A stretch of 21,777 bases of DNA from Bacillota bacterium (GCA_023391535.1 JAEWAU010000057.1:1-21777), one strand, 5' to 3'. Shown: positions 1 to 8,571, numbered from the stretch's first letter. Notes: generated by a model from the letters alone, not told the origin. Translations and numbers: made by a program.

Positions 1-29
1 CCGGCCGTCCGCGCCGTTTTCTGCAAAGC

Positions 30-52
30 AAAATACAAAACCGCTGCTGCGG
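30..52 (-). terminator. weak candidate terminator after the phosphorylase gene
   Basis: On the minus strand a short GC stem (CCGC-AGCA-GCGG, 41-52) is followed by a T-rich run TTTTGTATTTT. A second inverted repeat with 7-bp arms (94-100 and 111-117) lies nearer the stop codon but lacks a T-run. The short stem makes this uncertain. Confidence 0.35.
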
Positions 53-128
53 AAATCCGGTTCCCAAGAAAGACCGATTTGCGCCGAAAGCCGTTCCGCC
101 AGGGGTTTGCGGCGGAATTTCAACCGGT

Positions 129-1739
129 TTATTCCGCCGTGGTGTAGAGCTTCTGGTAATATTCCTCCACCATGCGCGCGGCGGAGAACTGCCAGGTGGA
201 CATTTCGATGCTGCCGCGCATCATGCGCACCCAAGTGTCCTTCGGGCCGTAATAGGCGGGCAGGATCTCGCCGGTGAGAACCTTGTAGAGCGAGGCGGAA
301 TCCACCTTGTCGGCGTCCGCGCCCTCGTAGCCGCCGCCGATCTGCCAGCCGGTTTCGCCGTGGCGGCAGCCTTCCGGCCACCAGCCGTCCAGAACGCTGA
401 AGTTGAGCACGCCGTTCATCGCGGCCTTCATGCCCGAGGTGCCGCTGGCCTCCATGGGGCGCACGGGGTTGTTGAGCCATACGTCGCAGCCGCGCGTGAG
501 CATCTTGCCCACGGCCATGTCGTAATCCTCCAAAAAGATCACACGGTCCGGGAATTCGGCGGCGATCTTCACGAGGTTTGCCAGAATCCGCTTGCCCGTG
601 AGGTCGTTGGGGTGCGCCTTGCCTGCGAAGAGAATCTGGAGCTTGCCTTCATGGAGCAGCTTCCCCATGAGCGCGCGGTTGCGGAAGATGAGGTCGCTGC
701 GCTTATAGGGGGCCGCGCGGCGCGCAAAGCCGATGGTGAGGACGTTCTCTTCGAGCTTATGGCCCGTGCGCCGCTCCACTTCCGCAATCAGGGCGCGCTT
801 GAGGCGCATATGCTCGCCCCACAGGTCGCCGCCGCCGCGCGAGGCGTTCAGTACGCCTTTATCCTGCCACGTGCCGTTGTGCACGCCGTTTGTAATGGCG
901 ATGATATCGGAGCCGCCGGGCACGTCCTTCCACATGCGGCGCGCGGTTTCGCCGTGGAGTTTTGCTACGGCGTTGGCTTTGCGCGAAAGGCGGATGCCCG
1001 CCGCCGTCATGCTGAAGGGGTCGCCGCCCAGGTGCAGCATCTGGCCGTAGGTGAGGCCGTCGTTCGCGCCCATATAGCGCAGCAGCTCGTGCTCGTGCAG
1101 CTCGTTGCCCGCTTCCACCGGCGTGTGCGTGGTAAACACGATGCGCTGCTTCACCGTTCGCAGCGCTTCTTCAAAGGAGCGGCCCTTTTCCGCCATTTCG
1201 GCGCGGATGAGCTCCACGCCCGCGAACACGGGATGGCTGTCGTTGAAGTGATAGACGTCCACGTCGATGCCCAGCGCCTTCAGCGCGCGCACGCCGCCGA
1301 TGCTCAGCACCATCTCCTGCGCGATGCGCTCCTCCTCGAACCAGCCGTAGAGCTGCCCCGTGATGGCCCAATCGGCGTTGCCGGGCACGTTGGTATCGAG
1401 CAAATAGAGCGGGACGTTTCCGAACGCGGTGCATTTCCACACCTTGGCCTTCACTTGGCGCCCGCGGATGAGCACGTTGACCGTGACGCCCGTCTCCTCC
1501 AGAAAATCGTACCGGTATTCGTGGAAGCTGTCGTAGGGGAATCCGTTTGCGTCGATGCGCTGCTCGGTGTAGCCCTGCCTCCAAAGGATGCCGACGCCCA
1601 CCATCGGGTCGCCCGCGTCGTGGGCGGCCTTGAGGATATCGCCGGCCAGGATGCCGAGCCCGCCCGAATAGATGCGGAAACTCTCGTGCAACCCGAATTC
1701 CATGCAGAAATAAGCGACGCGCGGTTTGTTCTGTGCCAT
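129..1739 (-). CDS. glgP: alpha-glucan (glycogen/maltodextrin) phosphorylase, short GT35 type
   Basis: Probably removes glucose from the non-reducing end of cytoplasmic alpha-1,4-glucans with phosphate, giving glucose-1-phosphate. The 536-residue product carries the glycan-phosphorylase hallmark EASGTSGMKAAMNG near residues 430-443; the Lys in GMKAAMNG (about residue 438) is the expected pyridoxal-phosphate lysine. Other family blocks are YFCMEFG near the N-terminus, GGLGILAGD, THTPVEAGN and ITNGVHNGTW. At about 540 residues it belongs to the short phosphorylase branch seen in Thermotoga and many Clostridia, not the 800-residue E. coli type. I start it at the ATG at 1739, which has AGAAAGGA upstream; an in-frame TTG eight codons earlier lacks a comparable site. 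It lies 83 nt downstream of the maltosyltransferase-like gene on the same strand and is probably co-transcribed with it. Family is near certain; the preferred chain length of the substrate is not visible. Confidence 0.95.
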   Translation of the reverse strand: MAQNKPRVAYFCMEFGLHESFRIYSGGLGILAGDILKAAHDAGDPMVGVGILWRQGYTEQRIDANGFPYDSFHEYRYDFLEETGVTVNVLIRGRQVKAKVWKCTAFGNVPLYLLDTNVPGNADWAITGQLYGWFEEERIAQEMVLSIGGVRALKALGIDVDVYHFNDSHPVFAGVELIRAEMAEKGRSFEEALRTVKQRIVFTTHTPVEAGNELHEHELLRYMGANDGLTYGQMLHLGGDPFSMTAAGIRLSRKANAVAKLHGETARRMWKDVPGGSDIIAITNGVHNGTWQDKGVLNASRGGGDLWGEHMRLKRALIAEVERRTGHKLEENVLTIGFARRAAPYKRSDLIFRNRALMGKLLHEGKLQILFAGKAHPNDLTGKRILANLVKIAAEFPDRVIFLEDYDMAVGKMLTRGCDVWLNNPVRPMEASGTSGMKAAMNGVLNFSVLDGWWPEGCRHGETGWQIGGGYEGADADKVDSASLYKVLTGEILPAYYGPKDTWVRMMRGSIEMSTWQFSAARMVEEYYQKLYTTAE

Positions 1740-1798
1740 GAGGAAGCCATCCTTTCTGATCAAAAACGCGGTATAGCGTAATCAGTGAAACATATGAA

Positions 1799-1818
1799 AC
1801 GGAACGCTGCGGTTCCGT
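1799..1818 (-). other. stem-loop between the maltosyltransferase-like gene and glgP
   Basis: Perfect 7-bp arms (ACGGAAC / GTTCCGT) around a 6-nt loop lie just after the stop codon of the upstream gene. The following minus-strand sequence TTCATATGTTTC is only moderately T-rich, so this may be a leaky terminator or an mRNA-processing or stability element that sets the ratio of the two products. No convincing separate promoter for glgP is visible in the 83-nt gap. Confidence 0.4.
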
Positions 1819-1822
1819 CTAT

Positions 1823-3820
1823 TTACTTTACGGTGAACTCCAGAAACGCCGCGCTGCAGGGCTGCAGTGTCAGGAGCGCTTCGGGACGGAGAGGTTCGTG
1901 CGTTTCGCCGCCGTCCGTGCGGAAGGCAAGCGCCGTTTCGGCGCCCCGCAGCGCCTGCGGCAGCGCGCGGGAGAGCGGCAGCCGCGCGCGCTCGCGCTGC
2001 GAGCGGTTGGCGATAAAAAGCAGCCCGCGGCCGGACGCCGCGTCGCGGTAGCAAAGCAGCGTGAGCTTGCGGTTGCCGTAGAACTCCGGCTGCGGCACGA
2101 AGTTCCCGCTTTTCAGCAGCCCGGCGGCGATATAGCGTGCGCGCAGGCGCGCGGCCTGCGTGAAAAGCTCCTCCATTTCGGCGTGCGGAGCCGTCCAGTG
2201 CAGGCAGCAGGTGTCGAAAAAGGCGAGCCGCCCATACATGGGGTCGCCCTGCGGCAGCACGAAGCGTCCCGATTCGTCGTTATCCAGCCCCAGGTTCATG
2301 GGCTGGCGCTCCGTCAGCTCCTGCCCGCAGTTGAGGCAGGGGATGCCGTTTGGCACGAACGCGTTGAGCAGCGCGAGCACGCGCAGTAGAGCGGGGTCGC
2401 CCAGAATCTGCGCGCTGCGGGGGGTATCCGGCGTTTCCAGCGAGGCCGCGATGGGCAGCGCGGAGCGTAAAAATTCCTCCTGCAGCAGCGAGCGGTTGAA
2501 GGCGGCGCTTTTCGCGCGCTTGTACGCGGCGTAGGAAAAGCCGCTGATAAGGTCGAAGCCGTCCTTTTTGGCCTGCGCGCCGCCGCTTGCGCCCAGCTCT
2601 TCGGACCAGAGCAGAAAATCGGGCCGCAGGGCGCGGATGCGCCGGATGATCTCGACGCTGAGTTCGGTGGGCAGCGCGTGCGCCATGTCGATGCGCGCGC
2701 CGTCGATGCCGAAATCCCGCGCGTAGGCGGGCATGATATCCGCCACGTATTCCCAGAGCGCGGTGTTTTTCCGCTCGCCGTGGAACAGGCCCAGCGAGGC
2801 GCCGTCCTGCATCAGGTAGGGCGGCTGGCCGGGGCGCAGGAATCCGCGCACCTCGGGCGCGTTATCGAAGTAATAGCGCAGGTAGGTCACGTCCGTCCAG
2901 GGGGGCTGCGTGTCCCCGAGCATATCCGAAAAGCCGGGCATGACGGTGACGCCGAAGGCTTTTTCCACGCGTTCGAGCAGCGTATCCGGGTCGCCGGCCG
3001 CCGCGTGCTCCCAGCGCTCCGGGTCGAGCTGCCGGGGCGAAGGCGTGAACGCGTCGAGATACCCGGGCAGCTCCGGCGAACGGTAAAGCCGCGGGAGCGT
3101 GGAGCGGTTTACGCCCAGCGGGCCTTTGCAGCCGGGCAGGGAAGGCGCGGCAAAGCCCGCTTCGCGGTCCTTTTTAATCCAGTAAAACCAATCCGGCTCC
3201 CGCCCGATGAGCACGTTGTCCCGCGCCACGGTGCGGAAGGCGAAATCCACCATCACACGGATGCCCAGCGCGTGGCAGGCTTCCACGAACGCCCTGAATT
3301 CGGTGTCCAGCAGCTCGTCCGAGCAGGGGCCCAGCAGCGGGTCGTGCAGGCCCTCGTCGATGCGGGAAAAATCGCGGATGGCATAGGGGCTTCCCAAATC
3401 GCCTTTGCGGTGCGCGCGCCCGATGCGGAACACCGGCAGCAGATAGAGGATATTCACGCCGAAGCGCTTCAGGCGCGGCAGAACCAGCATCGTCTTGAAC
3501 AGCGTGCCGGGCGCGATCGCGCCGTCGCCGCCGTGCCGCCAGGCCGTGTAGGCGCGGGGCAGGATGCTGTAAATGGTGCTCTCCGCAAGGGCGGGAGCGG
3601 GCTGTGCGTCCGCCTGCGCGGCATCCAGGATGCGCTGCGCGCACGCCAGAAAAAAAGCGTACGGATTTACGGAAAGCTCGCCGGGGCGGGAGGCATCCTT
3701 TGCCCCTCCGAAACCGACGGCGTCCCAATCCGCGGGGATATACCAGCTTCCGCGGAAGCCGTCCCGCTTCTGCGTTACAAGGGAGCAAAGGCGCGAGAAG
3801 TTCTGCAAGGACTGTTTCAT
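1823..3820 (-). CDS. mmtA: GH13 maltodextrin maltosyltransferase-like enzyme, cytoplasmic
   Basis: A 665-residue alpha-amylase-superfamily protein without a signal peptide. Its blocks match my recollection of the Thermotoga maritima maltosyltransferase (MTase, about 640 residues) along the whole length: FRTVARDN, PDWFYWIK, LDPERWE, PGFSDMLGD, IDGARIDMAHALP, WSEELGA, SLETPDTPR, GQELTERQPMNLGLD and LAFFDTCCLHW. The catalytic Asp is about residue 378 (ARIDM), the acid/base Glu is in WSEE (about 407-408), and the third Asp is in ETPDTPR (about 465). GH13 region I lacks the usual Asn-His and reads DFAFRT. That family moves maltosyl units between dextrins rather than hydrolysing them. The start is the ATG at 3820, 8 nt after GGAAGG; an upstream in-frame GTG (3847) has no such site. 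It is probably co-transcribed with glgP, and together they would convert imported dextrins. A plain 4-alpha-glucanotransferase activity is the main alternative. Confidence 0.8.
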   Translation of the reverse strand: MKQSLQNFSRLCSLVTQKRDGFRGSWYIPADWDAVGFGGAKDASRPGELSVNPYAFFLACAQRILDAAQADAQPAPALAESTIYSILPRAYTAWRHGGDGAIAPGTLFKTMLVLPRLKRFGVNILYLLPVFRIGRAHRKGDLGSPYAIRDFSRIDEGLHDPLLGPCSDELLDTEFRAFVEACHALGIRVMVDFAFRTVARDNVLIGREPDWFYWIKKDREAGFAAPSLPGCKGPLGVNRSTLPRLYRSPELPGYLDAFTPSPRQLDPERWEHAAAGDPDTLLERVEKAFGVTVMPGFSDMLGDTQPPWTDVTYLRYYFDNAPEVRGFLRPGQPPYLMQDGASLGLFHGERKNTALWEYVADIMPAYARDFGIDGARIDMAHALPTELSVEIIRRIRALRPDFLLWSEELGASGGAQAKKDGFDLISGFSYAAYKRAKSAAFNRSLLQEEFLRSALPIAASLETPDTPRSAQILGDPALLRVLALLNAFVPNGIPCLNCGQELTERQPMNLGLDNDESGRFVLPQGDPMYGRLAFFDTCCLHWTAPHAEMEELFTQAARLRARYIAAGLLKSGNFVPQPEFYGNRKLTLLCYRDAASGRGLLFIANRSQRERARLPLSRALPQALRGAETALAFRTDGGETHEPLRPEALLTLQPCSAAFLEFTVK

Positions 3821-4038
3821 ATGCGCAACCTTCCAAAATAAATACACTTCGCCGGCGCTTTGGAAAACAGCCGTCCGCCGGTGCGCACGGCGGCTGCGGC
3901 AGGGTACGGCGCGAAGCGGGAAACCGCGGGCGCGCCGTGAAAATGCCTGGAACGGAGAAAGCGGCCGGGAGCGGAGGTGGATTTCCGGGTTTGCCGGGGC
4001 ACCGGGATGCGAACAGAGGGCACAGAATTACCGATTTT

Positions 4039-4081
4039 GCGCGGCACCGAAAAAAGCGGACGCTTTGCCCGGTGCCTGCGC
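4039..4081 (-). other. long stem-loop at the 5' end of the maltosyltransferase leader
   Basis: About five nucleotides after the predicted transcript start the minus strand reads GCGC-a-GGCACCG, then AAAGC-gtcc-GCTTT, then CGGTGCC-GCGC. The nested arms pair almost continuously for about 18 bp with a 4-nt loop. It could protect the mRNA 5' end, act in attenuation (the inner arm carries six T) or bind a protein. The remaining leader (3821-4038) holds only a 19-bp GC inverted repeat at 3875-3893. Confidence 0.55.
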
Positions 4082-4093
4082 GGAATCAGCCTT

Positions 4094-4122
4094 ATTTTAC
4101 CGGATTCGGTCGAAATATGCAA
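4094..4122 (-). promoter_or_regulatory. sigma-A promoter for the maltosyltransferase-glgP unit
   Basis: Minus-strand -35 TTGCAT (4117-4122) and -10 TAAAAT (4094-4099) are separated by exactly 17 bp. Transcription would start near 4087, leaving a leader of about 265 nt before the ATG at 3820. No MalR-type operator overlaps it. Confidence 0.7.
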
Positions 4123-4175
4123 GACTTTCCCGGAACGGCGCAAAATATTGCCGGAATCCTGCAAAACAGCGGGGG

Positions 4176-5798
4176 TTAAGAGAGCACAGCAAGGGACATG
4201 GAGGGCAGCCGGAGCCTGGAACCGCTGAGCTTTACCCTGGCCGTGCCGGCGGAGAGCTGCCCTCCCAGCCGCATCCCCTTTGCAAACGCGGCAACGTCGA
4301 GCGTCTGCGCGGAGGGAGCGAGGTTATAGACAAGCACAACGCTTTGGCCCCGCCACGTTTTGCGGATGGCGCAGACCTCGGGGTTTGCGATGCCGGCTGG
4401 TATCGAGATTTCCCCGCGCGCGACGGCCGGGAAGCGCTCCCGCAGGCGGATGGCGTTTTTATAAAACGAGAGAAGCGACTGCGGGTCCTTAAGCTGCGCG
4501 TCCGCGGCGGGCAGAAGATGCGCGTCCTCCGTCATGCCCGCGGGGCCTTTCGTCATGCCCGTTTTCACGGAGGCCGACCAGTACATCGGCCCGCGCTTGT
4601 TCTCGTCGCGGCCCGAGCCCGTCATGCCGAGCTCCTCGCCGTAGTAGAGAAACGGCCCGCCGTCCATAAAGAGATACAGGGCGGCCGCCATTTTCATCTT
4701 GGCTACGCTTCCGGAAAAATAGCCGGCCGAACGGTCCTGATCGTGGTTCGAAAGGAAGGGCGCGTCCACGGCGTTCTTGTTCACGGCCTGGAGCATCTGC
4801 TGCCATTCCTGCTGCACCAGCGCGAAATGCTGCGCGCTGTAGTCGGCGCCGGAAAGGTTGAGGGTCTGGGCGATGTAGCCCGTGGCCTGCGCGAACGGGA
4901 ACGCGAAAAACGAGCAGTTTTTGGCGGCGTAATAGGAGGAGACGGTGGTGGCGTCGCTCCAAACCTCGCCCACCACGTAGGCGCCGGGGTTTACGGAGCG
5001 GCAGGCGCCCGTGAAAGCGTTGACGAAGCCGACGTTCTTGTCGGTGTCGCCGGAGCCGTCGCTGCCGTAGTAGTAGAGCACGGCGTCGAGGCGGAATCCG
5101 TCCGCGCCCTGGCCCAGCCAGAACCTGGCCGAGCGGAACAGCTCGGCGCGCACGGCGGGGCTGTCGAGGTTGAGGTCCGGCATCGTGTCGGCAAATTCGT
5201 CCTCGTAATACCAGCCGGTATCCCCCACCGGCGCGTAATGCCCCGCGGAGGGCTGCCCGCGCACGAAGTTGTAATAGGAAAGATAGGGGTTGGCGGCGGG
5301 GTGGGAGGGGTTTTGCTTCAGCGTTTTCACGGCGGAGAGGAACCACGGGTTCTGCGAGGAGGTATGGTTCGCCTCAAAATCGAGGATGAGCTTGACGCCG
5401 CGCCTGTGGCAGGCGGCCGCGAGCGCGCGGAAATCCGCCAGCGTTCCGAGCGAGGGGTCCACACTGAAGTAATCCGTCACGTCGTACTTGTGGTAGCTCG
5501 GCGAGGGCATGATGGGCATGAGCCAGATTCCCGTGACGCCGAGCCCGCCGCCCCTGCCGTCGTTCAAATAATCAAGCTTCTGCGCAAGCCCCCTGAGGTC
5601 GCCCGTGCCGTCGCCGTTCGAATCAAAGTAGGACGGCACGAACACCTCGTACCAGGTGCGGACGTTATCGTTCGGCGCCGCGGCGGGCTTTGCGGCGGAG
5701 TGCGCGCAGCCCGCGGGGACAGTGCAGAGAATCAGCGCCAGGCACAGCGCGATCACCCGCAGAATGCGAAACCGGGGAACCGCTTTTTCAGAACGCAT
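4176..5798 (-). CDS. secreted lipid-anchored GH13 alpha-amylase
   Basis: Extracellular endo-acting alpha-glucanase that would cut starch or dextrins at the cell surface and feed the MalEFG importer. The 540-residue product begins with a basic segment and hydrophobic helix ending in the lipobox VPAGC (lipidated Cys31). The catalytic barrel begins at TWYEVFVPSYFDSNGDGTGD (48-67). All four GH13 regions are present: DFEANH (140-145), GFRLDAV with nucleophile Asp238, GEVW with acid/base Glu278, and SNHD with Asp353. The C-terminus is the usual short beta domain, with no starch-binding module. The ATG at 5798 follows AAGGGGTG and lies 4 nt after the malG stop, so translation is probably coupled. 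Cyclomaltodextrinase or neopullulanase specificity cannot be excluded, but the lipoprotein signal favours an outer-surface amylase. Confidence 0.93.
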   Translation of the reverse strand: MRSEKAVPRFRILRVIALCLALILCTVPAGCAHSAAKPAAAPNDNVRTWYEVFVPSYFDSNGDGTGDLRGLAQKLDYLNDGRGGGLGVTGIWLMPIMPSPSYHKYDVTDYFSVDPSLGTLADFRALAAACHRRGVKLILDFEANHTSSQNPWFLSAVKTLKQNPSHPAANPYLSYYNFVRGQPSAGHYAPVGDTGWYYEDEFADTMPDLNLDSPAVRAELFRSARFWLGQGADGFRLDAVLYYYGSDGSGDTDKNVGFVNAFTGACRSVNPGAYVVGEVWSDATTVSSYYAAKNCSFFAFPFAQATGYIAQTLNLSGADYSAQHFALVQQEWQQMLQAVNKNAVDAPFLSNHDQDRSAGYFSGSVAKMKMAAALYLFMDGGPFLYYGEELGMTGSGRDENKRGPMYWSASVKTGMTKGPAGMTEDAHLLPAADAQLKDPQSLLSFYKNAIRLRERFPAVARGEISIPAGIANPEVCAIRKTWRGQSVVLVYNLAPSAQTLDVAAFAKGMRLGGQLSAGTARVKLSGSRLRLPSMSLAVLS

Positions 5799-5802
5799 CC
5801 CG

Positions 5803-6678
5803 TCACCCCTTGACGGCGCCGCCGGTGATGCCCTCGACGTAATACTTCTGCAGGGCGATGAACAGCGCGGCGATCGGTATGGAAACCAGCACCGCGGAAG
5901 AGGTGAACATGGGGAAGTAGGTGAGGATATGCTCCTTGTCGATCATGTGGAACATCCCGAGGGCCACCGTGTAATTCTGGTAGGCGGTGGGGCCCATGAT
6001 GATGCTCACGAAGATGAAGTCCATCCACGGGGCCATGAAGGAGGTGAGGATGGTGAAGATGATGATGGGCTTCGACATGGGCAGCGTGATCTTCCAGAAG
6101 ATGTGGCTGCGCGTGGCGCCGTCGATCATGGCGGCCTCGTCGATCTCGCGCGGCACCGTGTCGAAGAAGCCCTTCACCACGTAATACCCCAGGCCCGTGG
6201 AACCCGAATAGACGAGCACCAGCGAAAACAGCGAGTTCGTGAGGTCGAACGCCTTGAGGATGTAGTACACGGCGATCATGGACATGAAACCCGGGAACAT
6301 GCCCAGAACGAGCGCGATGTTCATCAGGGGCTTGCGCATGGAAAACCGCAGGCGCGAAAGCGCGTATGAAACGAACAGCACAAAGAACGTGGAGATGATG
6401 CAGGTGAAGACGGCCACGGTAAACGTATTCAGAAACCAGCGCGGAAAATAGAAGCCGGTTTTGATGCCCGCGTCCGTGAACAGGCTGGTGTAGTTGCTGA
6501 GCGTCCAGCCGTTTTTGGGGAAGAAATAGTTCGGGATGCCGTTGGTGTTTTTCGAGAACGACACCATCACGATCCAGAGAATCGGGAGCAGCCAGAGTGC
6601 GCTCAGAAGGATCAGGAAGATGTGCGCGCCCACTACGGAACCGTGCACGCGGTGCGTTCTGCGGGAAGATTCGTTCAT
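5803..6678 (-). CDS. malG: maltodextrin ABC transporter permease, MalG type
   Basis: Inner-membrane permease of a carbohydrate ABC importer (CUT1 class). The 291-residue protein has about six hydrophobic segments, beginning with one at about 15-40. It carries the EAA loop (EIDEAAMIDGATRSHIFWK, about 178-196) that contacts the ATPase. Length and pattern are normal for MalG-type subunits. Its ATG shares one base with the stop codon of malF (TGATG), so the permeases are translationally coupled, as expected for a heterodimer. The amylase gene follows after 4 nt, which argues for maltodextrin rather than another sugar as the transported substrate. Confidence 0.94.
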   Translation of the reverse strand: MNESSRRTHRVHGSVVGAHIFLILLSALWLLPILWIVMVSFSKNTNGIPNYFFPKNGWTLSNYTSLFTDAGIKTGFYFPRWFLNTFTVAVFTCIISTFFVLFVSYALSRLRFSMRKPLMNIALVLGMFPGFMSMIAVYYILKAFDLTNSLFSLVLVYSGSTGLGYYVVKGFFDTVPREIDEAAMIDGATRSHIFWKITLPMSKPIIIFTILTSFMAPWMDFIFVSIIMGPTAYQNYTVALGMFHMIDKEHILTYFPMFTSSAVLVSIPIAALFIALQKYYVEGITGGAVKG

Positions 6679-8177
6679 CAGCCAAACGCCTCCTCATTGG
6701 TGTACGATGCGGTATGCCGGAACGCGATGAGCGAGAACACCGCCGAAAGGATGAACACGAAGATGCCGATAGCCGAAGCGAAGCAGTAATCGCGCGTGTT
6801 CACGGTGAGGCTGTAGAGCCAGGTGACGAGCAGATCCGTCTTGCCGGCCTGATAATAGGAGAGCGTCTGCGGCCCGCCGCCGGTGAGCAGGTAGATGACG
6901 TTGAAGTTGTTGAGGTTGCCGATAAACTGCGTAATGAGGTAGGGCGTGGTGACGAACAGCATGTAGGGCAGCGTAATGCGGACAAATACCTGGGCGGCGG
7001 ACGCGCCGTCGATGCGCGCGGCCTCGAACAGGTCCGCCGGAATGTTCATGAGGATGCCCGTGGCGATCAGCAGCGTATAGGGAATGCCGATCCACAGGTT
7101 TACCACCAGCAGCGAAACGCGCGCGAATGTCGGCGACGACAAAAACGGCACGAAGTTATGAACCAGATGCAGCTGCATCAGCAGGCCGTTGAGCGGGCCG
7201 TGGTCGTCGAGCATGGTGCGGAAGACGAGCAGCGACACAAACTGCGGCACCGCCATGGAGAACACGAAGATGGTGCGGAACAGCCCCTTGCAGCGCACGC
7301 CCTTCTTGTTGATGACCAAAGCGAGCAGGATGCCGAAAATGTAGTTGGAAGCGGTGGAGAAGAGCGCCCAGATGAGCGTCCACCCGAGCACCGGGAAGAA
7401 CGTGGCGCCGATCAGCCCGCTCGCGCTGGTGCGCCCGAGCAGAACGTTGAAGCTGTGCAGGCCCATCCAGTGGAACAGGTTTCCGGGAGGCTGATGGTAC
7501 GAGTCGTAGTTTGTGAACGCGATGAGGATCATGAACAGCAGGGGCAGAATCGTGAACACCACAACGCCGATGGCGGGCAGAGCGAGCAGCGACACATAGA
7601 ATTTTTCGTCCATGTAGGCCCGCAGGTCGTCCATCAGGCCGGGCAGTTTGCGCCCCGCCTCCTCCGCCTCCTGCACGCGCAGGGCGGATTTGAGGTTCAT
7701 GAAATACAGCGCGGCGAACACGACGAAGATGAACAGCGCGAATACGCCGTAGAGCAGCATCAGCATGGAATTGTCGCCCGGAACCATTTTGGCCACCTGG
7801 CCCGGCACGATTTTGAAGTGCTGCGTCTGCGTGCCCAGCGTGTAGAGGCCTTTGATGGCGCCGATGCCGCGCATGAAAAGAAAGGCGAGAAAAGCGGCTT
7901 CGGAGCCTAAATACAGCAGGCCTTTCACGATCTGCCCGCGCAGGAGACTGGAAGCGCCCATGAACAGCACCGACAGGCGCGTTTTAAAATCCCCGTCGCG
8001 CAGGGCGGCGAAGATCAGACGGAGCAGGTCCCAAACCGCGCCGAAGAACAGGACGATGCCGTGCCCCAGCGACTGGAAGAGCCCGCCGATTTCCCATACG
8101 ACGCCTTTCAGAAACCGGCCGGTATCATAACCGATTCGCTGGAACGTGCCCAGCGATTTATATTCCAAATAATCCAT
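6678..8177 (-). CDS. malF: maltodextrin ABC transporter permease, MalF type with N-terminal membrane extension
   Basis: Partner permease of malG. The 499-residue product is much longer than the roughly 300-residue MalF-like proteins of most Gram-positives. Residues 1-190 form an extra region with amphipathic and hydrophobic stretches (about 85-107 and 137-160) and a charged linker. The conserved permease core follows, with the EAA loop (LFEAARIDGASAAQVFVRI, about 383-401) near the C-terminal part. Large N-terminal extensions also occur in enterobacterial MalF, but this one is not obviously the same periplasmic P2 insertion, which lies elsewhere. The start is the ATG at 8177, 7 nt after GGAGG; an in-frame GTG at 8225 lacks such a site. 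The gene is separated from malE by about 390 nt and a terminator. Confidence 0.93.
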   Translation of the reverse strand: MDYLEYKSLGTFQRIGYDTGRFLKGVVWEIGGLFQSLGHGIVLFFGAVWDLLRLIFAALRDGDFKTRLSVLFMGASSLLRGQIVKGLLYLGSEAAFLAFLFMRGIGAIKGLYTLGTQTQHFKIVPGQVAKMVPGDNSMLMLLYGVFALFIFVVFAALYFMNLKSALRVQEAEEAGRKLPGLMDDLRAYMDEKFYVSLLALPAIGVVVFTILPLLFMILIAFTNYDSYHQPPGNLFHWMGLHSFNVLLGRTSASGLIGATFFPVLGWTLIWALFSTASNYIFGILLALVINKKGVRCKGLFRTIFVFSMAVPQFVSLLVFRTMLDDHGPLNGLLMQLHLVHNFVPFLSSPTFARVSLLVVNLWIGIPYTLLIATGILMNIPADLFEAARIDGASAAQVFVRITLPYMLFVTTPYLITQFIGNLNNFNVIYLLTGGGPQTLSYYQAGKTDLLVTWLYSLTVNTRDYCFASAIGIFVFILSAVFSLIAFRHTASYTNEEAFG

Positions 8178-8571
8178 AGCAGTTCCTCCAACAGGATCTA
8201 CAGCATTCCCAGAAAGGATTGACACTTTGCGACGCGTTTCGCCGGATCAAAGGAGGCGAATAGACGAAACACAACCCCTACTAAATTTTTTATGGAATTG
8301 CTATAGAACGGTGCCCGGCCGTATGTGCGGTTCGGGCCGGTTGTGCGCCGCTGCGGCGGCAAAAAGCTCAAGCGCCTGAAAACAAGCGGGACGCGTCTGC
8401 GGGCGGGAATCGCCGCCGGCCGACAGGCGGGAATTCGGGCCGCTGCAAAAAAATGCGGGGATGCACCGGGGCAAAAAAGAGGCGCGGCGGCCAGCCTCAA
8501 TGGAAAGCAAGGTCGCCGCGCCGATACTCCGATGCAATTTGCAGGGAAACGCCGGAACCGCCGCAGGCGGG
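8178..8571 (-). other. malE-malF intergenic region
   Basis: About 394 nt without a gene. It contains the malE terminator (8473-8498), a small GC hairpin just after the malE stop (8558-8570), and an inverted repeat with 6-bp CCGGCC/GGCCGG arms (8315-8320 and 8335-8340). An AT-rich patch (8278-8305) is the likeliest place for a malF promoter, but I see no -35/-10 pair good enough to call. TGCAATTTGCA at 8533-8543 resembles the operators but lacks the central CG. Confidence 0.5.
8473..8498 (-). terminator. intrinsic terminator of malE
   Basis: The minus strand reads GAGGC, a 10-nt loop, GCCTC and then TTTTTT. It lies about 75 nt after the malE stop and would reduce read-through into malF, allowing more binding protein than permease to be made. 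Confidence 0.75.

Noticed and set aside
360..1781. Long plus-strand reading frames opposite glgP, and similar ones opposite the maltosyltransferase, amylase, malE and cca genes
   Set aside because: They are His/Arg/Ala-rich translations of the complementary strand of GC-rich genes, without ribosome sites or recognisable motifs.
3875..3893. GC inverted repeat in the maltosyltransferase leader as a terminator
   Set aside because: No T-run follows on either strand, so intrinsic termination is not supported.
8533..8543. TGCAATTTGCA as a fifth MalR operator
   Set aside because: It lacks the central CG, has shorter spacing than the four good sites, and sits just after malE, not at a promoter.
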